A stretch of DNA of 64,000 nucleotides, from NCBI GenBank assembly GCA_028285035.1, contig JANQQF010000010.1, positions 1 through 64,000 on the forward strand, read 5' to 3'. Below, in pieces: positions 1 to 8,100 of the stretch (positions within the stretch are counted from its first letter, which is position 1; each line of letters starts with the position of its first letter). Origin of the DNA: Phycisphaerae bacterium. GTDB taxonomy: Bacteria > Chloroflexota > Anaerolineae > 4572-78 > J111. The position numbers were made by a program, and so were the translations under genes. The notes under the pieces are model-generated. The model saw nothing but the letters and a program-made list of their open reading frames with translations. It had not been told where the DNA came from and did not search any database.

Positions 1-393
1 CATCCACTGGCCGGGGGGCAGCGAACGATGGATCCCCGCTAAAACCACGCGGGGATGACATAAATCGATTTTACGGGTTTTAACTGCTTCGTCTATTAGA
101 AAGTTATGTCTGGATCAGTAACTCCTTAACATACACAACAACTTCAACACAATTTAGTTTCGTATTCCCCTAAAATTGGCAAAAACTTTGTGATGTAGCG
201 GTATTTTAAGGTGTTAAGATATCAATTTTAGCCAAACTTCATTTTAATCGCAGCCTGAATAGTTGTGGTTAATCATTTGTAAAAGTTGAGTTAAAGTTTT
301 TTTACACAATTTGGGATAGTCTAAATTTTGCTCTCACCTCGCGTTTATGCTAAGTTGGATCAATTATCATTCAATTATTTCTGAGGATGCTTT
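1..393. other. Intergenic left edge
   Basis: No convincing gene is seen. A short hairpin with 8-bp arms (ATCCCCGC at 32-39, GCGGGGAT at 49-56) lies near the left edge and could end a gene outside the window. The rest is AT-rich and holds the presumed promoter of the YjbQ gene, which has a purine-rich ribosome site (GAGGA) at about 383-387. Confidence 0.5.
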
Positions 394-816
394 ATGTCTT
401 GGTATCAAGCCACCTTCCGCCTACCGCCTTTTCGGCGAGGGTTTCATCTCATTACAAATCTCATTCAGGAGAATACGCCAGACCTGCAAAACATCAATAT
501 CGGCATAGCCCATATATTTATCCACCACACCTCGGCGGGTCTCACCCTCAATGAAAATGCCGACCCAACCGTACGTACCGATTTTGAGAGTCACTTCAAC
601 GTCATGGTGCCCGAAAATGCCCCTTACTACCGCCATACGTATGAAGGCTCAGATGATATGCCCGCCCACATCAAAGCTTCGCTTCTTGGTAGCTCAGTGA
701 CGGTGCCAATCACAAGGGGGCGGCTCAACCTTGGCATGTGGCAAGGGGTGTACCTGTGTGAACACCGGGATCACGCTTCTGGACGACAAATTACTGTAAC
801 ATTGCAAGGAGAATGA
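394..816 (+). CDS. YjbQ family protein (UPF0047), canonical type
   Basis: A 140-residue protein of the YjbQ/UPF0047 family, small cytosolic proteins linked to secondary thiamine-phosphate synthase activity; the physiological role is not settled. The family signature is clear: HTSAGLTLNENADPT at residues 45-59, His92 in the SDDMPAHIK segment, and GMWQGVYLCEHRD at 114-126. The length is normal for the family. The ATG follows a GAGGA ribosome site. The next gene starts about 75 bases downstream on the same strand but is unrelated. A second, divergent YjbQ-type gene lies at 13684-14100 and belongs to another subgroup, so the two are probably not recent duplicates. Family assignment is firm, function tentative. 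Confidence 0.9.
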   Translation: MSWYQATFRLPPFRRGFHLITNLIQENTPDLQNINIGIAHIFIHHTSAGLTLNENADPTVRTDFESHFNVMVPENAPYYRHTYEGSDDMPAHIKASLLGSSVTVPITRGRLNLGMWQGVYLCEHRDHASGRQITVTLQGE

Positions 817-890
817 GGTGAATTTATGATTTGTGGTTTTGGTTTTTTGATTGATACACACCCAAAATATTGAACCGCAAATTGACTTTG

Positions 891-1721
891 ATGATAAAGC
901 GTATGTTACTCACCATTTTGACCACTATTTTTAGCTTAGGATTATTGCTTTACCTTGGCGTCTGTGTTTTGCTCTATTTTATACAGGAACAGCTCATTTA
1001 TTATCCAAGCTACCGAATCGAGGCCACACCCGCTGATATCGATTTGGTTTATGAGGATATTCGACTAACAACGAGCGATGAGGTCGAGGTTGCAGGCTGG
1101 TTTATCCCGAATGAAAACGCAAACTCAACGGTCCTTTTCTTCCACGGCAATGCAGGCAACATTTCACATCGGCTGCAATCCATTGAGATGTTTCACAATT
1201 TTGGTCTGAATGTCTTTATCATTGATTATCGGGGTTATGGTCGAAGCGGGGGTGAAGCCAGTGAGCAAGGCACCTATCTTGATGCCGAAGCCGCTTGGTC
1301 CTATCTCACTGATGAGCATGGTATTTCACCGGAAAAAATTATCATTTTTGGTCGATCGCTGGGTGGCGGCGTTGCCACCTGGCTCGCCCAACAAAAATCG
1401 CCACAAGCCTTAATTTTGGAGTCGACATTTGCCTCTGTCCCTGATGTCGCGGCCACGCACTACCCATACCTGCCTGTACGCCTTCTGGCACGGATCCATT
1501 ATAATTCTCTGAGCCGAATGAAAGATATCACCTGCCCGGTCCTCATCATCCATAGCCCTGATGATAAACTAATCCCCTATCGTAATGGCCAACGGCTCTT
1601 TGAGGCTGCCAATACACCAAAAGAATTTATCGAGATTAAGGGCGGGCATAATGAAGTATTTATCGCTTCGTTAGAGGTCTATCAAACAGGGGTGCAAGCA
1701 TTTTTGGAGCGTTATGATTAA
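891..1721 (+). CDS. Membrane-anchored alpha/beta hydrolase
   Basis: A serine hydrolase of the alpha/beta fold resembling the BEM46/YfhR-type peptidase-like group. A single hydrophobic N-terminal segment (about residues 4-30) should anchor it in the membrane. The fold motifs are HGNAGN (oxyanion-hole region), the nucleophile elbow GRSLGG (Ser about 156), Asp in SPDDKLIPY and His in GGHNE, completing the catalytic triad. I chose the ATG at 891; an upstream in-frame TTG at 870 and an ATG at 903 are alternatives, and none has a strong ribosome site. The end overlaps the endonuclease V gene by 8 bases, suggesting translational coupling. Substrate is unknown. Confidence 0.88.
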   Translation: MIKRMLLTILTTIFSLGLLLYLGVCVLLYFIQEQLIYYPSYRIEATPADIDLVYEDIRLTTSDEVEVAGWFIPNENANSTVLFFHGNAGNISHRLQSIEMFHNFGLNVFIIDYRGYGRSGGEASEQGTYLDAEAAWSYLTDEHGISPEKIIIFGRSLGGGVATWLAQQKSPQALILESTFASVPDVAATHYPYLPVRLLARIHYNSLSRMKDITCPVLIIHSPDDKLIPYRNGQRLFEAANTPKEFIEIKGGHNEVFIASLEVYQTGVQAFLERYD

Positions 1722-2397
1722 TCGAAATTTTGACCACAGTTGGGATCTGACCCCCGCCAAAGCGAGCGAGTTGCAGACCAATTTGGCTCAACATGTCATC
1801 ACTGAAAATCAAGTTGGCGAGGTTAAACTGGTCGCCGGGGTTGATGCAAGCTACAAAAATGGGCTTTCACGAGCAGCCATTGCCATACTACGCTATCCCG
1901 AGCTTGATCTCATCGACTATACGATTACTGAACAGCCCACCACTTTTCCTTACGTGCCTGGTTTACTCAGCTTCCGCGAGGGTCCCATCGTTCTGGCCGC
2001 CCTAGCCAAGCTCAAGGTATCACCCGACCTCCTCATTTTTGACGGTCAAGGCCTGGCCCACCCGCGCCGCTTTGGTCTCGCCTGTCATATCGGGCTTTTA
2101 ACTGATATTCCATCCATCGGCTGCGCTAAAACTCGTTTGATTGGCAGCTTCGAGGAAGTTGGCCCGGCAAAAGGCGATTATGTACCGCTGATAGACAAGG
2201 AAGAGGTGATTGGGGCGATGGTTCGTACCCGCACCAAAACTAAGCCTGTCTTCGTCTCAATCGGCCACCGCATCGATTTAGCAACTAGTCGCCACTTTGT
2301 GCTGTCCTGTTGCACAAAATATCGCCTCCCCGAAACAACCCGTTGGGCCGACAAAATTGCCGGCGGTCTACATCCCCAAATTTCCACCTTAAAATAA
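1714..2397 (+). CDS. nfi: Endonuclease V
   Basis: Endonuclease V cleaves DNA (and in some organisms RNA) near deaminated bases, chiefly inosine. At 227 residues the length is typical. The metal-binding acidic residues can be placed at Asp44 (GVDASY), Glu89 and Asp110 (LLIFDGQGLAHPR), with Lys139 in GCAKTRL. The wedge motif YVPGLLSFRE at 80-89 contains the strand-separating Tyr80. The gene overlaps the 3' end of the hydrolase gene by 8 bases, so both are likely on one transcript, although no functional link is evident. The assignment is firm. Confidence 0.95.
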   Translation: MINRNFDHSWDLTPAKASELQTNLAQHVITENQVGEVKLVAGVDASYKNGLSRAAIAILRYPELDLIDYTITEQPTTFPYVPGLLSFREGPIVLAALAKLKVSPDLLIFDGQGLAHPRRFGLACHIGLLTDIPSIGCAKTRLIGSFEEVGPAKGDYVPLIDKEEVIGAMVRTRTKTKPVFVSIGHRIDLATSRHFVLSCCTKYRLPETTRWADKIAGGLHPQISTLK

Positions 2398-2448
2398 TTT
2401 GTCCTTGGTCTCAAAATCTGTATAATCCTCCGTTTTGAGGAGAAAATT

Positions 2449-3267
2449 ATGGACAAGCAAACTTTATTAGCAGGCCAAGTTGCAGTTGTCACTGGAGCTG
2501 GTCGTGGAATTGGGCGAGCCGCCGCGCTCGCCTTATCTAGAGCGGGTGCGGCCGTTATTTTAGCCGCTCGGTCAGCCGATGAGATCATCAGCGTTGCAGA
2601 TGCGATTAAACATGAAGGGGGCAAAGCATTAGCCATCCCGACTGATGTCAGCGATCTAGCGCAGGTTGATCATTTATTGGTATTAACGATGCGTGCGTAT
2701 GGCCGCGTTGATATTTTGGTTAACAATGCAGCGGTAGTTCGCCCCATTGGCAAAGTGTGGGAAACTGGGCCGATGGCTTGGGGCAAAACGTTGGCCATCA
2801 ACGTGCTTGGCCCCTACCTTTGTAGCCGAGCTGTTCTCCCCCATATGATCGAAAGAAACTCAGGCCGGATTATCAATGTCTCGTCCGGGGCCGCAGATCA
2901 TGATATCGAAGGAGCGAGCGCCTACTGTGCCAGCAAAGCAGCATTGGAGCGATTTGGTAGCACACTGGCGTTAGAGTTAAAAGAGACGAATATTCGAGTC
3001 ACAACCTTCCGACCGGGCATTGTTGATACTCATATGCAAACAGAGTTACGCGAGACATCGGCCCACCAATTTCCCCGGGTCGGGGATTGGCAAGCGTGGC
3101 ACAATAAGGGACTACTGCGCTCGATTGATGAGCCGGGGCAAGCAATTTTGTGGTTGGCCAGTCAATTTGTGGAGAAAACAGAACAGCAATTATTTAGTAT
3201 GGATGATGCGGCGTTCCAACAACAGATAATTGCAGATTTAGGAGAAATTTCCTTCACCAATCGCTAA
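2449..3267 (+). CDS. Short-chain dehydrogenase/reductase
   Basis: A classical SDR of 272 residues. The Rossmann cofactor motif TGAGRGIG is at residues 15-22, the structural NNA motif follows in ILVNNAAV, and the catalytic Tyr-x-x-x-Lys is Tyr159/Lys163 in the segment SAYCASKA, preceded by the Ser of NVSSGA. It should reduce or oxidise a small carbonyl/alcohol with NAD(P); the substrate cannot be read from the sequence. The start follows a GAGGAG ribosome site at about 2437-2442. It is the last gene of a plus-strand run and faces the LLM oxidoreductase across a 316-base spacer. Confidence 0.9.
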   Translation: MDKQTLLAGQVAVVTGAGRGIGRAAALALSRAGAAVILAARSADEIISVADAIKHEGGKALAIPTDVSDLAQVDHLLVLTMRAYGRVDILVNNAAVVRPIGKVWETGPMAWGKTLAINVLGPYLCSRAVLPHMIERNSGRIINVSSGAADHDIEGASAYCASKAALERFGSTLALELKETNIRVTTFRPGIVDTHMQTELRETSAHQFPRVGDWQAWHNKGLLRSIDEPGQAILWLASQFVEKTEQQLFSMDDAAFQQQIIADLGEISFTNR

Positions 3268-3583
3268 TCGCTCAACGACCGCTTTGCCTATTTCTACATT
3301 TAACAGCAAATTGAAGGATGAGTCGAATAAATATCGATAGTGGTCAAGCGTAGATTGCAACAAAACGACAACAACGAATGACTGAAAGTAGCGAATTGTG
3401 GTAAGGCTTTATTTGTTGATTTCCGCAATTCGTTGTTGTAATGCCCTCAAAACCAGCTGTACTCTGTCTCTGACCATTACAAAATCACACAAAAATCTTG
3501 GTTCAGTTCTCAAATTCGATATTAAATCAGACTCTCTGATCTCTAAGCCTTATTGTGGAACACATCTAACAGTCTTAGTCTTC
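3268..3583. other. Convergent spacer with overlapping inverted repeats
   Basis: Spacer between convergent genes. It contains two inverted repeats that share bases: ACAACAACGAAT (3368-3379) with its exact complement at 3428-3439, and CGAATTGTGG (3392-3401) with CCGCAATTCG (3423-3432, one wobble). The two hairpins cannot form fully at once. No T-tract follows either, so this is not a textbook terminator. No gene is supported here. Confidence 0.6.
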
Positions 3584-4597
3584 TTACTTGAACGCGGCAA
3601 TTGTAGCCTGCCAGCCATCATCTTCCTCACCCGGTACAAATGGCAAGTAATAATTCAGGCGATCAAGCAAGCCAGCATAGCGGGACTTAGCCTGCTGCCC
3701 CAATTCAGCCCAGGTTCCCGTAATGGCAAATGCATCCATCATTTCATCGGTAATCAATTTGGGCATCTCCGCCCATTCACCTTGTCGGGCCATCTGCCCC
3801 AAGGTATTTGAAACATCCAACCAGCCGTGCATCTCTAAAACTACGCGATAGGCGGGCGTGCTCATATAAAACGAAAGTTGTTCACGAACGTACTTTTCGT
3901 ATTCAGCCGCTGGTTTTTGGCCATCCTTGGGAATCGCAAATACCGAGCCAACGGCAGTATATTGATCACGAGTCCGTCCCCGCTCCGATAATCCAGCCTC
4001 AATGGTGGGTAAGGCAAACTCTTTGAGGTACTTCACCGAATGAAAGGGGTGCAACAAGGCTCCATCACACACTTTCCCCGACAACTTCAACATCATCTCA
4101 TTAACTGCCGAGATATAAACGGGAGGACGTGGCACATCCAGCGGTTTTCCACTAAAAAATGGGGTCATCAGGCTGAGGTTAAAAAACTCACCCTCATACT
4201 TAAGCCGTGTCCCATTTTGAAAACAGTCCCATAAGGCGTGCATCGCCTCGACCGTTTCGCGCATCCGACGAACGGGTTTCTCCCACTTAACCCCCAAACG
4301 TCGTTCGTTATGCGCTTTGACCTGGGCACCAAGCCCCATAATAAATCGGCCGTTACTATAGCGGGCCAAGTCCCAGGCAATATGGGCTAGAACGGTCGGT
4401 GTGCGTGGAAAAGCAACGGCGATAGAGGTTCCCATATTGATCCGCTCACTATGTTCTGCCGCCAAAGTGAGCGGGAGAAAGGCATCACTGCCCGCCTCGG
4501 CCGTCCACAAGCCATCAAAGCCGATAGCCTCAATCTGCCGGGTTAACGTCGGCATATCCGCCAACGTATGTGACAATAACCAGGTATCAAATTTCAC
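3584..4597 (-). CDS. LLM class (probably F420-dependent) oxidoreductase
   Basis: A 337-residue luciferase-like monooxygenase-fold protein of the group usually annotated as F420-dependent. The TIM-barrel landmarks are present: IEAIGFDGLWTAEAG near the N-terminus, then RINMGTSIAVAFPRTP, and LARYSNGRFIMGLGAQVKAH, a hallmark of this subfamily. The reaction is a hydride transfer using reduced F420 (FMN possible); substrate unknown. The start is a GTG at 4597 with a GGAG ribosome site 7-8 bases upstream. The gene stands alone on the minus strand, upstream of no obvious partner. Confidence 0.87.
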   Translation of the reverse strand: MKFDTWLLSHTLADMPTLTRQIEAIGFDGLWTAEAGSDAFLPLTLAAEHSERINMGTSIAVAFPRTPTVLAHIAWDLARYSNGRFIMGLGAQVKAHNERRLGVKWEKPVRRMRETVEAMHALWDCFQNGTRLKYEGEFFNLSLMTPFFSGKPLDVPRPPVYISAVNEMMLKLSGKVCDGALLHPFHSVKYLKEFALPTIEAGLSERGRTRDQYTAVGSVFAIPKDGQKPAAEYEKYVREQLSFYMSTPAYRVVLEMHGWLDVSNTLGQMARQGEWAEMPKLITDEMMDAFAITGTWAELGQQAKSRYAGLLDRLNYYLPFVPGEEDDGWQATIAAFK

Positions 4598-4661
4598 AAG
4601 ATTTCTCCATTGAAAATATTGGTTGGTTCATAAGACATTTTATGAATTTGGTCATACTGGG

Positions 4662-4702
4662 CAAAAAACAAACCGCCCGGTAGGTTTTTCCGAGCGGTTT
4701 AT
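4662..4702 (-). terminator. Intrinsic terminator of LysM gene 1
   Basis: On the minus strand, AAACCGCTCGG and CCGGGCGGTTT form a stem around a short loop and are followed by a T-rich run. It sits about 30 bases past the stop of the LysM protein at 4734. Confidence 0.8.
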
Positions 4703-4733
4703 TTATCAATTTTATTTTCAACAAAAGTTGTGG

Positions 4734-6362
4734 TTATTCGGTAGCCTTAGTTTCCTCTGAGACTTCAGTATCTTCTGAGGCCTCACCTTCCTCTGAGGAT
4801 TCAAGTAGAGCGGCCTCTTCCGCAACCTGACTAATGATCTGGTTGGTAATATTAATCTCGGCGTTGACGCTACCATCAAGCCACGTCTGTACGACCAAAT
4901 CGCTGTCTTCAATAGTGATGTTATAAAGACCTGGGCCAAGTCCGGCAAAGTCACAGGCATTCCATCCTTTGCCGCCGGTCAGACATTTGGTTTCGAATCC
5001 TCCGGCGTCTGCCTCAAGATGGACCAGATACCCGCCAGCCGGGCCGCGAACCAGCAAGTTTGACCAGGCGCCTAATCTTTCGCCGGACTGGCTTGGATTA
5101 TGCCACGCCAGCAGCATCCAGCCCCCTGGGGTAGGTTCGGATTGCTCTTCGGTAATTACTTCTTTATCAAAGAGGAGTTCAATGACATAACCTTCAGCAA
5201 CAGTGGCCTCCATTTTCTTACTAGGCACATAGGGGTCTTCAATCGAAACGGTATACGTATCCGCCGGAATATCACGCAATTGCAACAAAAACATTTTAGC
5301 GACTTTATCAAACTCAGTTCGGGCATCAAGCAGATAGCCATTTTCACTGATAATTCTAACGTTTTTGGCCTCATCGCCCGTCGTTTTCACAACAAGCGTT
5401 GTTTTCTCAAGTTGCTCAGGCTCATTATAAATCTCTTCGCTAACCCAAACTTGCTCGCCGTTCACAATGACTGTAATCGGTTCCTGATCAACCGGCACCG
5501 TTAAAATTGCCTCATCAGCCTCAGCCAAACTTGTTTCGTCGGTTGCTTCAGAAACATCTGCATCAGCGACGTCTGTCTCGGCGGCAATCTCTGTCATTTC
5601 CTCGATCTCCACCACAGCAACAGTAACCTCAACATCCTCATCAACATGAACGGTTGTCTCAGAAGTATAAGTTTGAGCCATCGCGGTTTCTTCGGTCCGT
5701 GTATACCCTGGTATCTTTAGACGTTGTCCAGCCCAAATAAAATCAGCATCAGAAAGATCATTGATTTCAACCAAATCCCAAAAATCAACGCCATATCGCT
5801 CAGAGATGGAGGTCAAGCTTTCCCCGTAAACAACAACGTGGTAATCAGAAGATGTGGTGGTTGATGTTCCTGACGTATCCGAGTAAGCTGCCTCAGCTAC
5901 ACAGAGGGTCTGCCCGACATAAACAAAGTCTTGATTGTACCAGTTATTAAGTTGCATCACTTTTTGGATCGAGACTCCATGATACCAAGCGATCCCCGAC
6001 AGGGTTTCACCAGTCGAAACAATATGATATTGGGCGCAGGTAGACGCTGGGGTATGAATGATGGAGTCGTCGTCAGATGTATCATCAGGGATCTTAACAA
6101 AGGGCATCTGGTGTTGTTTGTGCATCGGGATAATCAGGACCAAGCCCACATAAAGCTGGTAGGCCTGAGTTAGATTATTCTCTTCCAGAATGACCTCAGC
6201 CGGTACATCATACAGGTCTGCAATATAGTAAATCGTCTCGCCATAATTGACCCGATGATACTGCATCTCAACCTGAGCCGTTGATTCCGAGACAATAACT
6301 GCATTGAGACTAAGAACTAATCCTAAAAGTGCGAAAAAAATGAATAATTTTCGAAGCGTCAT
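4734..6362 (-). CDS. Secreted triple-LysM protein with acidic linker
   Basis: A 542-residue exported protein. An N-terminal signal segment (about 5-29) is followed by three LysM modules at roughly 35-79, 112-155 and 174-218, each with the YHxVxxGET..I....G pattern and ending in the LxIP or LCV strand. LysM modules bind peptidoglycan-like N-acetylglucosamine chains, so the protein is probably wall- or envelope-associated. An acidic Glu/Ala/Thr linker (about 230-290) leads to a beta-rich C-terminal region with no enzyme motif that I recognise, and a very acidic tail. The neighbour at 6478-7677 is a paralogue in the LysM half but has a different C-terminus. Each gene has its own terminator. Confidence 0.85.
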   Translation of the reverse strand: MTLRKLFIFFALLGLVLSLNAVIVSESTAQVEMQYHRVNYGETIYYIADLYDVPAEVILEENNLTQAYQLYVGLVLIIPMHKQHQMPFVKIPDDTSDDDSIIHTPASTCAQYHIVSTGETLSGIAWYHGVSIQKVMQLNNWYNQDFVYVGQTLCVAEAAYSDTSGTSTTTSSDYHVVVYGESLTSISERYGVDFWDLVEINDLSDADFIWAGQRLKIPGYTRTEETAMAQTYTSETTVHVDEDVEVTVAVVEIEEMTEIAAETDVADADVSEATDETSLAEADEAILTVPVDQEPITVIVNGEQVWVSEEIYNEPEQLEKTTLVVKTTGDEAKNVRIISENGYLLDARTEFDKVAKMFLLQLRDIPADTYTVSIEDPYVPSKKMEATVAEGYVIELLFDKEVITEEQSEPTPGGWMLLAWHNPSQSGERLGAWSNLLVRGPAGGYLVHLEADAGGFETKCLTGGKGWNACDFAGLGPGLYNITIEDSDLVVQTWLDGSVNAEINITNQIISQVAEEAALLESSEEGEASEDTEVSEETKATE

Positions 6363-6424
6363 AGCCCACTCCTTACAACATCAACATCATTACAAATCAA
6401 GATTATGTCAACTTAAATATCCAA

Positions 6425-6457
6425 CAAAACCGCAGAGGTCTATTCTCTGCGGTTTTG
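6425..6457. terminator. Perfect 13-bp hairpin terminator
   Basis: CAAAACCGCAGAG (6425-6437) pairs exactly with CTCTGCGGTTTTG (6445-6457) around a 7-base loop. It lies just after the stop of the LysM gene that ends at 6478 (minus strand). The T-tract is part of the stem, so it could work in both directions. Confidence 0.85.
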
Positions 6458-6477
6458 AAATTCACATCAATGACTAC

Positions 6478-7677
6478 TTATTCACAGGAAATACGATCAC
6501 CACTGTTCGGGTCAAAACAAATTCCCAAAAACTTAAATTCAACCTTTGTGACCAAATCGGTTTTCTCAATGTGAGTATAATAGGTCACATCCATCGTATC
6601 ACCTGGTTCAAGCGAACGTGGGTAAGGTCCACCCAAATTAGGCAGGTTCACCTCAGGCCCTGAGCCAGAGGTCCCATAGTGATTCTGGTAGTGCACACAA
6701 GCATACCGTCGTGCGCCGCTCAAGGTATGGAAAATTACATTCTTAGTATCGCCCCAGGCCCCTGGTAACTCATGTTCAGTATTGTTGGTGGCCAACACTT
6801 CAACCGTCAATCGCTTCACTGGGCTGCCGTCATCAAACTGATTGGCGACACAATCATCCAAACCATACACTGGTCGACCCCAGTATGTATATGAAACGTT
6901 GAGACCAAGCCGGAGATTTAATTCCTTGTAGCGATCTTTTGGCTTTTTGTCATCATCGTCGTCATCATCATCTGGATCAGGTGTTGCTGTTGGCTTGTGC
7001 TCGTGCGGATGGTGATGATGTTTTTTAGTAACATTCGTGTGGTGATGGCCTGGAATAAGTAATTTCTGACCGACCCAGATATAAGAGGCATTTGACAGGT
7101 TATTAATCTGAACAATGTCCCAATGATTTACACCATAACGCGCAGCAATCGAGGTGATTGTTTCACCGGGCGAAACGATGTGGTAGGAAGCAGGTTGTTG
7201 TTGCGGCTGATGATTATGATTGTAGTTGGGACTGTGATGAGTAGGTGTATGATTACTGCCACCACCTGGTACACAAAGTTGTTGCCCCACATAGACAAAA
7301 TCTTTGTTGTACAAGCTGTTGAGTTGAAGCAAGTTTGGTACCGTTGTGTTGTGGGCCCAAGCAATCCCAGACAATGTGTCACCCGCTCGCACGGTATAAT
7401 AAGAGCAGCTTTGTGACCAATTTCCAGAGTTGTGATTATATCCTGTGGTTGGGATGACTAAGGCTTGCCCGACATAGATAAAATCAGGGTTGTTGATACC
7501 ATTCTGCCGCATGATAGCCTCAATTGTAACGCCATGTTGTGTAGCAATACTGTTTAGGCTATCCCCCCAAGTCACGTAATAAACCTTGCCTCCCTGGCCA
7601 GCCTGCGCAGAGACAGCTTGGCTTGTGAGGGCCGCAAAAATCAGCAAGGTTATGAGGATAAACACATATTTTCTCAT
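6478..7677 (-). CDS. Secreted triple-LysM protein with His- and Asp-rich linker
   Basis: A 399-residue exported protein with a signal peptide (about 5-25, ending VSAQA) and three LysM modules at about 32-76, 92-137 and 164-209. Between the modules the linkers are rich in His, Asn and Gln. After the third module comes a His-rich stretch (211-227, including HHHHPHEH) and then eight consecutive Asp (236-243). The remaining 150 residues form a beta-rich domain with four Cys, unlike that of its neighbour. The His/Asp segments could bind divalent metals, which is inference only. Peptidoglycan binding follows from the LysM modules. It reads toward the LysM gene at 4734 but a strong terminator separates them. 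Confidence 0.85.
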   Translation of the reverse strand: MRKYVFILITLLIFAALTSQAVSAQAGQGGKVYYVTWGDSLNSIATQHGVTIEAIMRQNGINNPDFIYVGQALVIPTTGYNHNSGNWSQSCSYYTVRAGDTLSGIAWAHNTTVPNLLQLNSLYNKDFVYVGQQLCVPGGGSNHTPTHHSPNYNHNHQPQQQPASYHIVSPGETITSIAARYGVNHWDIVQINNLSNASYIWVGQKLLIPGHHHTNVTKKHHHHPHEHKPTATPDPDDDDDDDDKKPKDRYKELNLRLGLNVSYTYWGRPVYGLDDCVANQFDDGSPVKRLTVEVLATNNTEHELPGAWGDTKNVIFHTLSGARRYACVHYQNHYGTSGSGPEVNLPNLGGPYPRSLEPGDTMDVTYYTHIEKTDLVTKVEFKFLGICFDPNSGDRISCE

Positions 7678-8100
7678 TTCTACCTCCAGTTATCCCCTAC
7701 ATGTTGGGGTTGCACAGGAATTAAACTACTAGATATTGGAAAGATTGCATATCACTAAACATAATACTGGAATTACAAGAATATGTCAAGCTGAGATTTA
7801 TAATACATAATGGTGCTCTGGCAAGCGGCAGGTTTCGGGGGAATCATTTGGAAACAAGCGGTTTGGAAGGTTATCCCAATGAAATCGTCTTTCGATGTAA
7901 CGTCTCAGGGATTTCTTGCTATCGCTCGAATTGACATGACGATTTGTCGTAATATTCCCGAATAGAGTCCATTTTTGACAGGAATCAATCGTAACCAAGC
8001 CACTTGGACGTCCTAGCATGACACTCAGACCTGACAATCTAAACAATCAACAGAATCAACTTATTTGCTCATTCCCTCGGGATGACTATCTTTATCTCCG
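7678..8100. other. Intergenic region between divergent genes
   Basis: A 423-base spacer between divergent genes. It must hold the promoters of the LysM gene (minus) and the glycosyltransferase (plus). An 82-codon open frame on the minus strand (7798-8046) has no ribosome site and low-complexity, non-protein-like composition, so I treat the stretch as non-coding. Confidence 0.5.

Noticed and set aside
3398..3811. 137-codon plus-strand frame
   Set aside because: It runs antisense into the clear LLM oxidoreductase gene and through the hairpin spacer, without a ribosome site.
7798..8046. 82-codon open frame on the minus strand
   Set aside because: No ribosome site, no recognisable domain, and composition unlike the real genes. 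It lies in the promoter spacer between divergent genes.
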